Assembly (NCBI RefSeq): GCF_041365695.1
Contig: NZ_JBGFSJ010000003.1
Location: 186,001 to 250,000, forward strand
Reading direction: 5' to 3'
Source: Rhodosalinus sp041365695
GTDB lineage: Bacteria > Pseudomonadota > Alphaproteobacteria > Rhodobacterales > Rhodobacteraceae
Length of the DNA stretch: 64,000 nt
The notes under the pieces are model-generated. The model had not been told where the DNA came from, searched no databases, and saw nothing but the letters and a program-made list of their open reading frames with translations. The position numbers and the translations under genes were made by a program. The first letter of the stretch is position 1. Each line of letters opens with the position of its first letter. Of the stretch, positions 44,923 through 53,266 are shown one piece after another.

Positions 44923-45369
44923 ATGAGCAGAATTCTTCTTCTGAACGGGCCGAACCTCAACCTGCTGGGCACGCGCCAACCCGAGATCTACGGCGCCGAT
45001 ACCCTGCCGCAGATCGAGGCACGCTGTGCGGAGCGCGCGGCCGGTCTGGGCTTCGATCTCACCGCGCGCCAATCCAACCACGAAGGCGCGCTGGTGGACG
45101 CGATACATGACGCGCGGTCCGATTGCGCCGGCATTGTCCTGAACGCCGGCGCCTATACCCACACCTCTATCGCGCTGCGCGACGCGATCGCCTCCGTGGC
45201 CCTGCCCACGGTCGAGGTCCATCTGTCCAACATCCACGCGCGCGAACGCTTCCGGCACCGCTCGCACATCGCGCCGGTCGCGATCGGCCAGATCGCCGGG
45301 TTCGGCCCGCTGGGCTATCTGCTCGCCCTCGACGCGCTGGCGGCGCATATCGAGGGAGCGACCGGATGA
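44923..45369 (+). CDS. aroQ: 3-dehydroquinate dehydratase, type II
   Basis: Dehydrates 3-dehydroquinate to 3-dehydroshikimate. The 148-residue product has LLLNGPNLNLLGTRQPEIYG with the catalytic-type Tyr, RQSNHEGALVDAIHDA, LNAGAYTHTSIALRDAI and VEVHLSNIHARERFRHRS, all diagnostic. The ATG is preferred over a TTG 9 bases upstream; neither has a strong ribosome site. The stop overlaps the LuxR-type gene start by 4 bases, an unusual coupling of a biosynthetic enzyme to a regulator. Confidence 0.96.
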   Translation: MSRILLLNGPNLNLLGTRQPEIYGADTLPQIEARCAERAAGLGFDLTARQSNHEGALVDAIHDARSDCAGIVLNAGAYTHTSIALRDAIASVALPTVEVHLSNIHARERFRHRSHIAPVAIGQIAGFGPLGYLLALDALAAHIEGATG

Positions 45370-46118
45370 TCCGCGAGCATCTCACCAGGATCCTGAACAG
45401 CCCCAGCGTCGAGGATCTCTGGGAACTGCACAGCAGCAAGATGGCCGAATACGGCTTCGACCGGCTGCTTTACGGTTTCACCTATTACCGCTCGGGCGCA
45501 TCGCTTGGCGATCCGGCCGACTTCATCCTTCTCACCAACCACGCCCGCGCCTATACGGATGTCTTCGTCGGAGAAGGCCTCTATTTCCACGCGCCCATGG
45601 TTCGCTGGGCGCTGGAGAACGAAGGCGCGTGCAGCTGGTCGATCCTCGCCGAGATGATCGATCGCTCGGCCCTGAGCCCGCAGGAACGCCGCGTTCTCGA
45701 GTTCAACCGGTCCATGGGCGTCACGGCGGGATATTCGATCAGCTTCAAGGCCATCACGCAGCGGTCCAAGGGCGCGATCGCGCTGACGGCCCGGTCCGGC
45801 ATGACGCAGTCCGAGGTCGATGCGATCTGGGACGAGCACGGCGACGACATCCTGGTGATGAACAACGTCGCGCATCTGAAGATCCTCACCCTGCCCCGCA
45901 CGGCGCCCGGCCGCAGCCTGACCCGGCGCCAGCGGGAAGTCCTCGAATGGGTGGGCGACGGCAAGACCATCCAGGACATCGCGCAGATCCTCGGCCTGAC
46001 GCCCGCGACCGTGGAAAAGCACCTGCGTCTGGCTCGCGAGGCGCTCGATGTCGAGACGACCGCGCAGGCCGTCCTCAAGGCCGCGTTCCAGAACCAGATG
46101 TTCGTGCTGGAAGCCTGA
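45366..46118 (+). CDS. LuxR-family regulator with autoinducer-type domain (LuxR solo)
   Basis: A 250-residue regulator. The N-terminal 165 residues match the autoinducer-binding fold in layout (WELHSSKMAEYGFDRLLYGF, then GLYFHAPMVRWALENEG and TAGYSISFKA), but where classic LuxR proteins have Asp-Pro this one has Ala-Pro, and several aromatic positions are shifted. It may therefore bind something other than an acyl-homoserine lactone. The C-terminal HTH is LTRRQREVLEWVGDGKTIQD and AQILGLTPATVEKHLRLARE. No luxI-type synthase gene is in the window. It is translationally coupled to aroQ. Confidence 0.87.
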   Translation: MIREHLTRILNSPSVEDLWELHSSKMAEYGFDRLLYGFTYYRSGASLGDPADFILLTNHARAYTDVFVGEGLYFHAPMVRWALENEGACSWSILAEMIDRSALSPQERRVLEFNRSMGVTAGYSISFKAITQRSKGAIALTARSGMTQSEVDAIWDEHGDDILVMNNVAHLKILTLPRTAPGRSLTRRQREVLEWVGDGKTIQDIAQILGLTPATVEKHLRLAREALDVETTAQAVLKAAFQNQMFVLEA

Positions 46119-46534
46119 GCGGCAAGATTCTGATTCCCTGCGATTTTCCGGTGCGGCCGACGCAAGGTCAGGTTTTCCCGACTATGCTGCGGCGCCCCGA
46201 TGGCGCACTGTGAGGGCGTTCGGGACGAGTTGGATCCGGTAGGATCACACCGACGGAGGCGCGCCACCACCCGTTTTCCGGGGATGGCGCGCCCTCCGAA
46301 GGCCGGGGGATCGGCTACCGATGCACCGGGCGCGCGACAGGCCCGGGCACGGCCTGTGGGAGCTGTCCTCGCTTCATCCCCGATTTCGGGGGCAGCGCCG
46401 GGAAGCGGTGCCGGATGGCGGCGCCGCTTCCTTTCGATATCTGTGGAATCGCGGTTCCTTTCGAGGCATCGAAAAAGGTAGGCGCGGCTGCCCGCACCCA
46501 CCCTGAAGACGCTCGATCCGATGGACGGTTGCGT
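46119..46534. other. Structured 416-bp gap with five successive stem-loops
   Basis: No gene with a ribosome site or family match is visible. The stretch between luxR and tsf instead holds five inverted repeats: 46255-46297 (12 bp with one bulge), 46337-46357 (ACAGGCC/GGCCTGT), 46378-46391 (CCCCG/CGGGG), 46402-46430 (11 bp with one G-U) and 46459-46474 (TTTCGA/TCGAAA). None is followed by a clear T-run on either strand. The region lies 3' of both neighbouring operons. Confidence 0.6.
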
Positions 46535-47410
46535 TCAGCCCTGCGCGGCCTTCGCGACCTCGGCGGCGAAATCCTCTTCCTTCTTCTCGATCCCCTCGCC
46601 CACTTCGAGGCGGAGGTAGCCGAGGATGTCCGCGCCGGCATCCGTCGCGGCCTCTTCGACGGTCTTGTCGGGATCGATGACGAAGGCCTGGCCGAGAAGC
46701 GTCACCTCGCCGAGGAACTTCTTCATGCGCCCCTCGATCATCTTTTCGATGACCTGCTCGGGCTTGCCGGATTCGCGGGCCTGCTCGCTCAGCACGGTGC
46801 GCTCGCGCTCCACCAGCGCCGGGTCGAGCTCGTCGGCGTTGAGCGCCTGGGGCGACGCGGCGGCGATGTGCATCGCGACCTGGCGGCCGAAAGCCTCGTC
46901 ACCGCCGGAAAGAGCCACGAGCACGCCGATCTTGCCCATGCCGTCGGTGGCGGCGTTGTGGACATAGGACACGACCACCGGGCCCTCGACCTTGGCCATC
47001 CGGCGCAGGGTCATGTTCTCGCCGATGGTGGCGATCTTGTCCGTGAGCGTCTCGGCCACGGTCTTGCCGCCAAGGTCGGCCGACGCCAGCGCGTCGATAT
47101 CCGGCGCGTCGAGCGCGGCCTCGGCCACCTTGCCGACGAAGTCCTGGAATTCGGCGTTCTTCGCGACGAAGTCGGTTTCGGAGTTCACCTCCACCGCGAC
47201 GCCCTTGCCATCGGCGACCTTGACGGCCACGAGCCCTTCGGCGGCGGTGCGGCCCGACTTCTTCGCGGCCTTGGCAAGACCCTTGGTGCGCAGCCAGTCG
47301 ATCGCCTGCTCCATGTCGCCGCCCGTCTCGGTCAGCGCCTTCTTGGCGTCCATCATGCCTGCGCCGGTCATCTCGCGCAGTTCTTTCACCTGGGAAGCGG
47401 TGATTGCCAT
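46535..47410 (-). CDS. tsf: Translation elongation factor Ts
   Basis: Nucleotide exchange factor for EF-Tu, 291 residues. It starts MAITASQVKELREMTGAGMM with the family signature, then DAKKALTETGGDMEQAIDWL, ETDFVAKNAEFQDFV and, near the C-terminus, LLGQAFVIDPDKTVEE. It follows rpsB after about 96 bases that hold a perfect 9-bp hairpin. The gene order rpsB-tsf is near universal, though here pyrH-frr are located elsewhere in the window. Confidence 0.98.
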   Translation of the reverse strand: MAITASQVKELREMTGAGMMDAKKALTETGGDMEQAIDWLRTKGLAKAAKKSGRTAAEGLVAVKVADGKGVAVEVNSETDFVAKNAEFQDFVGKVAEAALDAPDIDALASADLGGKTVAETLTDKIATIGENMTLRRMAKVEGPVVVSYVHNAATDGMGKIGVLVALSGGDEAFGRQVAMHIAAASPQALNADELDPALVERERTVLSEQARESGKPEQVIEKMIEGRMKKFLGEVTLLGQAFVIDPDKTVEEAATDAGADILGYLRLEVGEGIEKKEEDFAAEVAKAAQG

Positions 47411-47438
47411 GTCGGCTTCTCCTTGCTCATATCCGGTT

Positions 47439-47461
47439 CAGGGCGCGATACCCGCGCCCTG
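47439..47461. promoter_or_regulatory. Stem-loop between rpsB and tsf
   Basis: Perfect 9-bp inverted repeat CAGGGCGCG/CGCGCCCTG with a 5-base loop, no T-run. Probably an attenuator or processing site adjusting S2 and EF-Ts output from one transcript. Confidence 0.55.
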
Positions 47462-47506
47462 TATCAGTCTTGCGACACTGTGCCCTGCGGGCGGGCGGCG
47501 CGCGCC

Positions 47507-48307
47507 TCAGCTTTCCGCTGGCTGCTGGCCTGCCGGCGCGCTGTCCTCGCCGGCCTCGGCCAGCGCCTCTTCCGCCGGCGCCTCGGCGAGCGCGCCCACG
47601 TCGACGCCCGCGGCGCCAAGCTGGGCCGACATCCCGTCGAGCGCCGCGCGGCTCACCAGGTCGCAGTAGAGCGAGATGGCGCGGGCGGCGTCGTCGTTGC
47701 CCGGGATGATGTAATCCACGCCGTCGGGCGAGCAGTTGGTGTCCACGACCGCGACGACCGGGATGCCGAGCTTGTTGGCCTCGGCCACGGCGAGCGCTTC
47801 CTTCTTCACGTCGATGACGAAAAGCATGTCGGGCACGCCGCCCATCTCGCGGATGCCGCCGAGCGAGTCGTTGAGCTTCTGCTGCTCGCGCTCCATGCCG
47901 AGGCGCTCTTTCTTGGTCAGGCCCTCGAAGCCACCCTCGGCCTGCTCGTCGATGGATTTCAGGCGCTGGATCGACCGGCTGACGGTCTGCCAGTTGGTCA
48001 GCGTGCCGCCGAGCCAGCGGTGGTTCATGTAATACTGGGCGCATTTCTCGGCCGCTTCGGCGATCGGGCGCTGCGCCTGGCGCTTGGTGCCCACGAAAAG
48101 CACGCGGCCGTTCTTGGCCACCGTCTCGCGGATCGCGTTGAGCGCCGCGTCGAGCATCGGGACCGTCTGCGTCAGGTCGACGATGTGGATGCCGTTGCGG
48201 GCCCCGTAGATGAACGGCGCCATGCGCGGGTTCCAGCGCTGGGTCTGGTGGCCGAAATGCACGCCAGACTCGAGCAACTGACGCATGGAGAACTCGGGAA
48301 GAGCCAT
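47507..48307 (-). CDS. rpsB: 30S ribosomal protein S2
   Basis: Small-subunit protein of 266 residues. It starts MALPEFSMRQLLESGVHFGH, with the family motifs RWNPRMAPFIYGARNGIHI, NHRWLGGTLTNWQTV and VVDTNCSPDGVDYIIPGND. A C-terminal acidic, Ala/Glu-rich tail beyond residue 235 is an extension common in alphaproteobacteria. It has AAAGGA upstream. A promoter and a 115-base leader precede it. Confidence 0.98.
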   Translation of the reverse strand: MALPEFSMRQLLESGVHFGHQTQRWNPRMAPFIYGARNGIHIVDLTQTVPMLDAALNAIRETVAKNGRVLFVGTKRQAQRPIAEAAEKCAQYYMNHRWLGGTLTNWQTVSRSIQRLKSIDEQAEGGFEGLTKKERLGMEREQQKLNDSLGGIREMGGVPDMLFVIDVKKEALAVAEANKLGIPVVAVVDTNCSPDGVDYIIPGNDDAARAISLYCDLVSRAALDGMSAQLGAAGVDVGALAEAPAEEALAEAGEDSAPAGQQPAES

Positions 48308-48429
48308 GTCTTCATTCCTTTCCGGTTTGTCCTGGGCAGCGGCAATTCAGGGCATCTGCCCCAACCGGTGGACGCGCAGGGATGTCTCCCCTGCCCGCCC
48401 GGCCCCTGCCTGCGGGATTTGACGCCGCG

Positions 48430-48458
48430 CACATACCCCCTCGCGGCGCGTCGCGCAA
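48430..48458 (-). promoter_or_regulatory. Predicted promoter of rpsB-tsf
   Basis: On the minus strand TTGCGC (48458-48453), a 17-base spacer and TATGTG (48435-48430) form a plausible sigma-70 promoter, giving a leader of about 115 bases before rpsB. The leader contains a CAGGG/CCCTG stem and could take part in S2 autoregulation. Confidence 0.45.
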
Positions 48459-48509
48459 GGGGCCACCGCGTGCTTGCGCGGGAATGCGCCATGGGCCAAT
48501 AGACCGGCC

Positions 48510-49406
48510 ATGAGCGCCGCGCGTCCCGACATCCTTTGCATCGGCTCCGTCCTCTGGGACGTGATCGGCCGCACGGCAAGCCACATGGCGCCGGGGTCCG
48601 ACCTTCCGGGGCGGATCGCCCGGGTGCCGGGCGGCGTGGCGCTCAACATCGCGGCGACGCTGGCCCGGCTGGGGCTGCGCCCGGCGCTGCTGAGCGCGGT
48701 GGGCCGGGATCCGGACGGCGATGCGCTGATCGCCGAATGCGCGGCGCTCGGCCTCGAGACGCAGCATGTCTACCGCTCCGACGATCTGCCCACCGATCGC
48801 TACATGGCGATCGAGGGCGCGAACGGCCTCGTTGCGGCCATCGCGGATGCGCACTCGCTCGAGGCCGCGGGCGACAAGATCCTGCGCCCGCTTCTCGCCG
48901 GGCCGCTCGGGCGGGCAGAGGCGCCCTGGTCCGGCATGGTGGCGCTCGACGGCAACCTGACGCAGGCGCTTCTGGAACGCATCGCCACCGATCCCGCCTT
49001 CGCCACGGCCGATCTTCGCGTGGCGCCCGCCTCGCCCGGCAAGGCCGAGCGCCTCCTGCCCTTCCTGTCCCATGGCGGCGCGGCGCTTTACCTCAACCGC
49101 AGCGAGGCGGAGATCCTGGACGGACGCGCCTTCGCATCGGCCGAAGAGGCCGCGCTGCGGCTGGTCGCGCGCGGCGCGCGGCGCGTTGTCGTGACCGACG
49201 GGGCGCGGCCCGCCTGCGCCGCGTCGGCGGAGGCGGTCGTCGTCGCATCCCCGCCCGCGGTGATGGTCACCCGCGTCACCGGGGCGGGGGACGCCTTCAT
49301 GGCCGCGCACATCGCGGCCGAGCGCGCGGGCGCGGACGACGCGGCGGCGCTGGACCGCGCGCTCGGGGCGGCCGCCCTTCACGTTGCCGGGGAGACACCG
49401 CTGTGA
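48510..49406 (+). CDS. psuK: PfkB-family kinase, probable pseudouridine kinase
   Basis: Phosphorylates pseudouridine to its 5'-phosphate. The 298-residue product is a ribokinase-fold protein: CIGSVLWDVIGRTA and VPGGVALNIAATLARLGLRP near the N-terminus, and the anion-hole motif TRVTGAGDAFMAAHIAAE near the C-terminus. The substrate is assigned from the adjoining psuG, whose GTG overlaps this stop by 4 bases; the kinase family alone would not settle it. Confidence 0.88.
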   Translation: MSAARPDILCIGSVLWDVIGRTASHMAPGSDLPGRIARVPGGVALNIAATLARLGLRPALLSAVGRDPDGDALIAECAALGLETQHVYRSDDLPTDRYMAIEGANGLVAAIADAHSLEAAGDKILRPLLAGPLGRAEAPWSGMVALDGNLTQALLERIATDPAFATADLRVAPASPGKAERLLPFLSHGGAALYLNRSEAEILDGRAFASAEEAALRLVARGARRVVVTDGARPACAASAEAVVVASPPAVMVTRVTGAGDAFMAAHIAAERAGADDAAALDRALGAAALHVAGETPL

Positions 49407-50314
49407 GACATCCCGACATCGCCCCCGAGGTGGTCGCGGCGCTGGACGCCCGCCGCCCGGTCGTCGCGCTTGAAAGCACGATCGTGACCCATGGGCTGCC
49501 GCGTCCGCGCAACCTTTCCCTCGCGCGCGAGGTCGAGGCGACGGTGCGCGCGGAAGGCGCGGTGCCCGCAACCGTCGCCGTGCTGGACGGCCGGCTCAGG
49601 GTCGGGCTGTCGGACGCAGAGCTTGCCCGGCTCGCCCGGACGGATGGGGTGGCCAAGCTCTCGCGCGCCGATCTTGCGGCCTGCATGGCCACCGGCGGCA
49701 CCGGCGCGACGACGGTCGCGGCCACCATGATCGCCGCGGCCCGGGCGGGCATCGCCGTCTTCGCCACGGGGGGCATCGGCGGCGTCCACCGGGGGTGGGA
49801 GAGCAGCCTCGACATTTCCGCCGACCTGCAGGAACTGGCGCAAACCCCGGTGACCGTCGTGGCCGCCGGCGCGAAGGCGATCCTTGATCTGCCGACCACG
49901 CTGGAGGTGCTCGAAACCCTGGGCGTGCCGGTGATCGCCGTGGGCCAGGACGAGTTTCCGGCCTTCTGGTCGCGCCGGTCGGGCCTCTCCGCGCCGCTGC
50001 GCATGGACGATCCCGCCGCGATCGCCCGCGCGCATCGGACCCGCGCCGCGCTCGGCCTCGCCGGCGGGCAGCTCGTGGCCAACCCGGTGCCGGATGAGGC
50101 GGAAATCCCCGCCGAGGAGATCGCGCCCCTCATCGCCCGGGCGGCCGCCGAGATCGCGGCGCGCGGGGTGACCGGCAAGGCGGTGACCCCTGCCCTGCTC
50201 GCCCGCCTGCTCGAGCTGACCGACGGGCGCACGCTCGAAGCCAACGCCGCGCTCGTGCTGAACAACGCACGCCTGGGCGCCCGGATCGCCCGGGAATTGA
50301 CCGGGATGGCCTGA
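49403..50314 (+). CDS. psuG: Pseudouridine-5'-phosphate glycosidase
   Basis: Splits pseudouridine 5'-phosphate into uracil and ribose 5-phosphate. The start is a GTG overlapping the kinase stop. The 303 residues contain VALESTIVTHGLPRPRNL, then DLAACMATGGTGATTVAATM, VFATGGIGGVHRGWESSLDI and LPTTLEVLETLGVPVIAVG, closely following the YeiN/PsuG family. Together with the kinase it forms a complete salvage route for modified RNA nucleosides. Confidence 0.95.
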   Translation: MRHPDIAPEVVAALDARRPVVALESTIVTHGLPRPRNLSLAREVEATVRAEGAVPATVAVLDGRLRVGLSDAELARLARTDGVAKLSRADLAACMATGGTGATTVAATMIAAARAGIAVFATGGIGGVHRGWESSLDISADLQELAQTPVTVVAAGAKAILDLPTTLEVLETLGVPVIAVGQDEFPAFWSRRSGLSAPLRMDDPAAIARAHRTRAALGLAGGQLVANPVPDEAEIPAEEIAPLIARAAAEIAARGVTGKAVTPALLARLLELTDGRTLEANAALVLNNARLGARIARELTGMA

Positions 50315-50401
50315 AATGGTTCCCCACTGCCCCGCCCGGCATTGTCCGCAACGGCGAAAGTGCCTAGCTTCGCGTTGCATGCGCGCAGCCGGGTCACAGC
50401 G

Positions 50402-51145
50402 ATGAAGACGCCGTTCGAAGAAGAGCTTCAGCCAAAGCCGCGCAAGCCGGGCTTCTTCGCCAGCTTGCGGGCCAGTTTCCTCACGGGCATCGTGGTGATC
50501 GCGCCGATCGGGCTGACTGTCTGGCTGATCTGGACCGCGATCGGCTGGGTCGACAGCTTCGTGCTGCCCTTCGTGCCCGACGCCTACCAGCCCGAAGAGT
50601 TCTTCAAGCGTATCTTCGGCCCGGAGACCAACATAAACGTCCGCGGCATCGGCGTGGTCGTGTTCCTGCTTTTCACGGTCTTCGTGGGCTGGATCGCCAA
50701 GGGCGTGATCGGGCGCGCGCTGATCCGCTGGGCCGAACATCTCGTGCATCGGATGCCGGTGGTCCGTTCGATCTATTCCGGCGTCAAGCAGATCGCAGAG
50801 ACGATCTTCGCCCAGTCCGAACGCAGCTTCGAGACCGCCTGCCTGGTGCAGTATCCGCGCCGGGGGATCTGGGCGATCGGCTTCATCTCGACCTCCACCA
50901 AGGGCGAGGTGGCGCAGAAGGCCGAGACGGGCGGCGACCTTCTGTCGGTGTTCGTCCCGACGACGCCGAACCCCACCTCCGGGTTTCTCCTGTTCTTCCC
51001 GAAGGAAGACGTCATCGAGCTCGACATGTCGATCGAGGATGCCGCGAAGCTCGTGATCTCGGCCGGCCTCGTCTACCCCAACGCCAAGGATCCCACGCGC
51101 CCGGCGCGTCCCGCGCCGGAGCCTGCGCCCCGCGCCGCGGAGTGA
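50402..51145 (+). CDS. DUF502 family membrane protein
   Basis: A 247-residue protein of unknown function. Two membrane helices are evident (about 24-46, FLTGIVVIAPIGLTVWLIWT, and about 80-100, GIGVVVFLLFTVFVGWIAKG). A conserved cytoplasmic part contains HRMPVVRSIYSGVKQIAETI, and the DUF502 C-terminal motif VFVPTTPNPTSGFLLFFPKE is present. A Pro-rich tail ends the protein. The family is broad in proteobacteria and plants. No ribosome site is clear at the chosen ATG; an upstream start would add 20 residues. Confidence 0.88.
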   Translation: MKTPFEEELQPKPRKPGFFASLRASFLTGIVVIAPIGLTVWLIWTAIGWVDSFVLPFVPDAYQPEEFFKRIFGPETNINVRGIGVVVFLLFTVFVGWIAKGVIGRALIRWAEHLVHRMPVVRSIYSGVKQIAETIFAQSERSFETACLVQYPRRGIWAIGFISTSTKGEVAQKAETGGDLLSVFVPTTPNPTSGFLLFFPKEDVIELDMSIEDAAKLVISAGLVYPNAKDPTRPARPAPEPAPRAAE

Positions 51146-51189
51146 CGCCGGCCCGGGCCCCGGGCTGAGGGGGCCGTCCCGCGCGCGCC

Positions 51190-52236
51190 TCAGCTGCCGT
51201 ACATCTTCTCGAGCTCGACCGTCTGGCGGCGGTTCAGGTCGTCCTTGTGACGGGCCAGGAAATCGTCGGCCGCGATGCGGCCCGCCGCCTTCAGCTCTGC
51301 GATGACCGAGGGCAGCGGCACCATCTTCGTCGCCACCGAGAGCCGGTTCATCAGCGCGTCGTCGGCGATCATGTGCACGAGCACCCGCTTCATGCGGCCC
51401 TCGGGCATCCGCCCCTCCTCGATGAGGCGCTGTACGAAGGCGATGGCGCGCAGTTCCCTCAGAAGCGAGGAGTTGAAGCTGATCTCGTTGATCCGGTTCT
51501 GGATCTCCTGCGCCGAGCGCGGGATCGTGTCGCGGTTGAGCGGGTTTATGTTGATGACGACGACGTCGTCCGGCAGGGCCGGGTCGAAGAGCGGGAAGAG
51601 CGCCGGGTTGCCGGTATAGCCGCCATCCCAGAAATGTTCTGGCTCTCCCGTTTCCGGGTCGACGACCTCGACCGCCTGAAAGAGCGTCGGCAGGCAGGCC
51701 GAGGCGAGGATCGACTCGGTCGAGATCCCGTCGCCGGTGAAGACCCGCACCTTGCCCGTCCGCACATTCGTCGCGCAGACGCACAGCTGCGGGCCGCTTT
51801 GGGCGCAGACCTCCTCGTAGTCGAATTTCTCCACGATCGACCGCAACGGGTTGGCGTAGAAGGGCCCCAACGCGTAGGGAGAGATCACGCGCGACCAGCT
51901 TTCGAGCGCCGAGAAGGGCATCGAGTTCGCCATGAGCCGGGCGGAGACCCCGGCATCCGGCAGGAAGCCCTGCATCCAGGCCGGCATGCGGAAGTCGCTG
52001 ACCGCGCTGAGCCGGCCCCAGAGCCAGGCAAGCATGTCCTTTGCGCCCTCGCGCCCGCCCTCCAGCAGCCCGGATTTCAGCGCGGCCCCGTTGAGCGCGC
52101 CCGCCGAGGTGCCCGAAATGCCGGCGATCTCGATATCCGGTTCCTCCAGAAGCCGATCGAGCACACCCCAGGTGAAGGCGCCATGCGCGCCGCCGCCCTG
52201 AAGCGCGAGGTTGATCCGTTTGATATCGCCTGCCAT
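51190..52236 (-). CDS. Patatin-like phospholipase
   Basis: Predicted serine lipase/esterase, 348 residues. The oxyanion-hole motif is LALQGGGAHGAFTWGVLD (about 10-27), the nucleophile elbow is GISGTSAGALNGAAL, and the Asp of the dyad is in DGGYTGNPALFPL, all standard for patatins. It sits 78 bases downstream of the 3-hydroxybutyrate dehydrogenase gene. This pairing recurs in Rhodobacteraceae, so a link to polyhydroxybutyrate or lipid turnover is plausible but unproven. Confidence 0.9.
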   Translation of the reverse strand: MAGDIKRINLALQGGGAHGAFTWGVLDRLLEEPDIEIAGISGTSAGALNGAALKSGLLEGGREGAKDMLAWLWGRLSAVSDFRMPAWMQGFLPDAGVSARLMANSMPFSALESWSRVISPYALGPFYANPLRSIVEKFDYEEVCAQSGPQLCVCATNVRTGKVRVFTGDGISTESILASACLPTLFQAVEVVDPETGEPEHFWDGGYTGNPALFPLFDPALPDDVVVININPLNRDTIPRSAQEIQNRINEISFNSSLLRELRAIAFVQRLIEEGRMPEGRMKRVLVHMIADDALMNRLSVATKMVPLPSVIAELKAAGRIAADDFLARHKDDLNRRQTVELEKMYGS

Positions 52237-52314
52237 GCCCCGCCGGCGGGCGTGGCGCATTGCCCGTCCCGCCTCTGTCCTCGTCGTCCTCGGTCTCCGG
52301 CCAGATGGACCGTT

Positions 52315-53088
52315 TCAGAGCGCCGTCCAGCCCCCGTCCACGCTGATCGTGGTGCCCGTGATCTGCGCCGCGGCGTCCGAACACAGGAAGACGGCCGTGC
52401 CGCCCAGCTCTTCCACGGTGGCGAATTCCTTCGAGGGCTGCCGCTCGAGCATCACCTGCTCGATCACCTCCTCCCGGCTCATGTCGTATTCCTTCATGGT
52501 GTCGGGGATCTGGTCCTCGACCAGGGGGGTGAGCACGTAGCCGGGGCAGATCGCGTTGGCCGTGATCGGCTCGCGCGCGGTCTCGAGTGCGGTGACCTTG
52601 GTAAAGCCCACCATCCCGTGCTTGGCCGCGACATAGGCGCCCTTGTAGGGCGAGGCCGTCAGCCCGTGGGCGCTGGCGATATTGATGATGCGCCCCCAGC
52701 CGGCCTTGCGCATCAGGGGCAGCGCCGCGGCGGTCGTGTGGAACGTCGAGCTGAGATTGATCGCGATGATCGCGTCCCACTTCTCCACCGGGAACTCCTC
52801 GATGGCGGCGACGTGCTGGATGCCGGCGTTGTTCACCAGGATGTCGCAGGCGCCCGCCGTCTCGACCAGCGCCCTGCACTGGTCGGGCTTGGCCATGTCG
52901 GCGCTGACGTAGCGCGCCGTCACGCCGAACTCCTCGCCGATCTCGCGTGCGAGGTCGTGATCCTCCTCCCGGTCGGTGAAGGAGTTGAGAATCAACGAGG
53001 CGCCGGCGCGGGCGAGTTCCCGCGCGACGCCGAGGCCGATTCCCGAGGTCGAACCCGTCACGATCGCCGTCTTTCCGTTCAGCGACAT
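52315..53088 (-). CDS. bdhA: 3-hydroxybutyrate dehydrogenase
   Basis: Oxidises 3-hydroxybutyrate to acetoacetate with NAD, used to draw on polyhydroxybutyrate. The start at MSLNGKTAIVTG is chosen because GGAGG lies 8 bases upstream; two earlier ATGs overlap that site. The 257-residue short-chain dehydrogenase has GSTSGIGLGVARELA, NNAGIQHVAAIEEFP, the catalytic Tyr/Lys pair in YKGAYVAAKHGMVGF and the CPGYVLTPLVEDQIPDT lid region characteristic of this enzyme. Confidence 0.94.
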   Translation of the reverse strand: MSLNGKTAIVTGSTSGIGLGVARELARAGASLILNSFTDREEDHDLAREIGEEFGVTARYVSADMAKPDQCRALVETAGACDILVNNAGIQHVAAIEEFPVEKWDAIIAINLSSTFHTTAAALPLMRKAGWGRIINIASAHGLTASPYKGAYVAAKHGMVGFTKVTALETAREPITANAICPGYVLTPLVEDQIPDTMKEYDMSREEVIEQVMLERQPSKEFATVEELGGTAVFLCSDAAAQITGTTISVDGGWTAL

Positions 53089-53183
53089 CCCCATGCCCTC
53101 CATGTGGTTTTGCGCGCGCAGCATGCCACGCGGCGCCCCGGATACAAGGGCCGGCGGCGCCGGGCGGGACATGAGATAAGCAC

Positions 53184-53261
53184 AAAAAAAAACGCCGGCA
53201 CGAGGCCGGCGTTCAGTTATTGAGGCAGGTTTCATACAGGCAAGAAACCTATCGAGCAGTG
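53184..53261 (-). ncRNA. Candidate small RNA C (about 78 nt) with promoter and strong terminator
   Basis: Minus-strand transcript predicted from a good promoter (TTGGAC, 17-base spacer, TATACA) to a strong intrinsic terminator: AACGCCGGC/GCCGGCGTT with a 5-base loop and a run of nine T (53213-53184). A perfect 7-bp stem AGGTTTC/GAAACCT with a 10-base loop lies in the 5' part (53250-53227), leaving a single-stranded linker before the terminator. No reading frame is likely. It lies upstream of bdhA on the same strand; the terminator separates them. I cannot name it. Confidence 0.68.
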
Positions 53262-53266
53262 CCCTC

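Noticed and set aside
46255..46478. Hairpin array as a CRISPR or integron attC array
   Set aside because: The repeats differ from one another and there are no cas, integrase or cassette genes nearby.
46200..46481. A 93-residue Arg/Ala-rich frame in the hairpin region
   Set aside because: No ribosome site, biased composition, and it runs through four of the stem-loops.
49379..53185. A very long minus-strand open frame across psuG, DUF502, the patatin and bdhA genes
   Set aside because: It crosses four recognised genes in other frames and shows no domain of its own; chance openness in GC-rich DNA.
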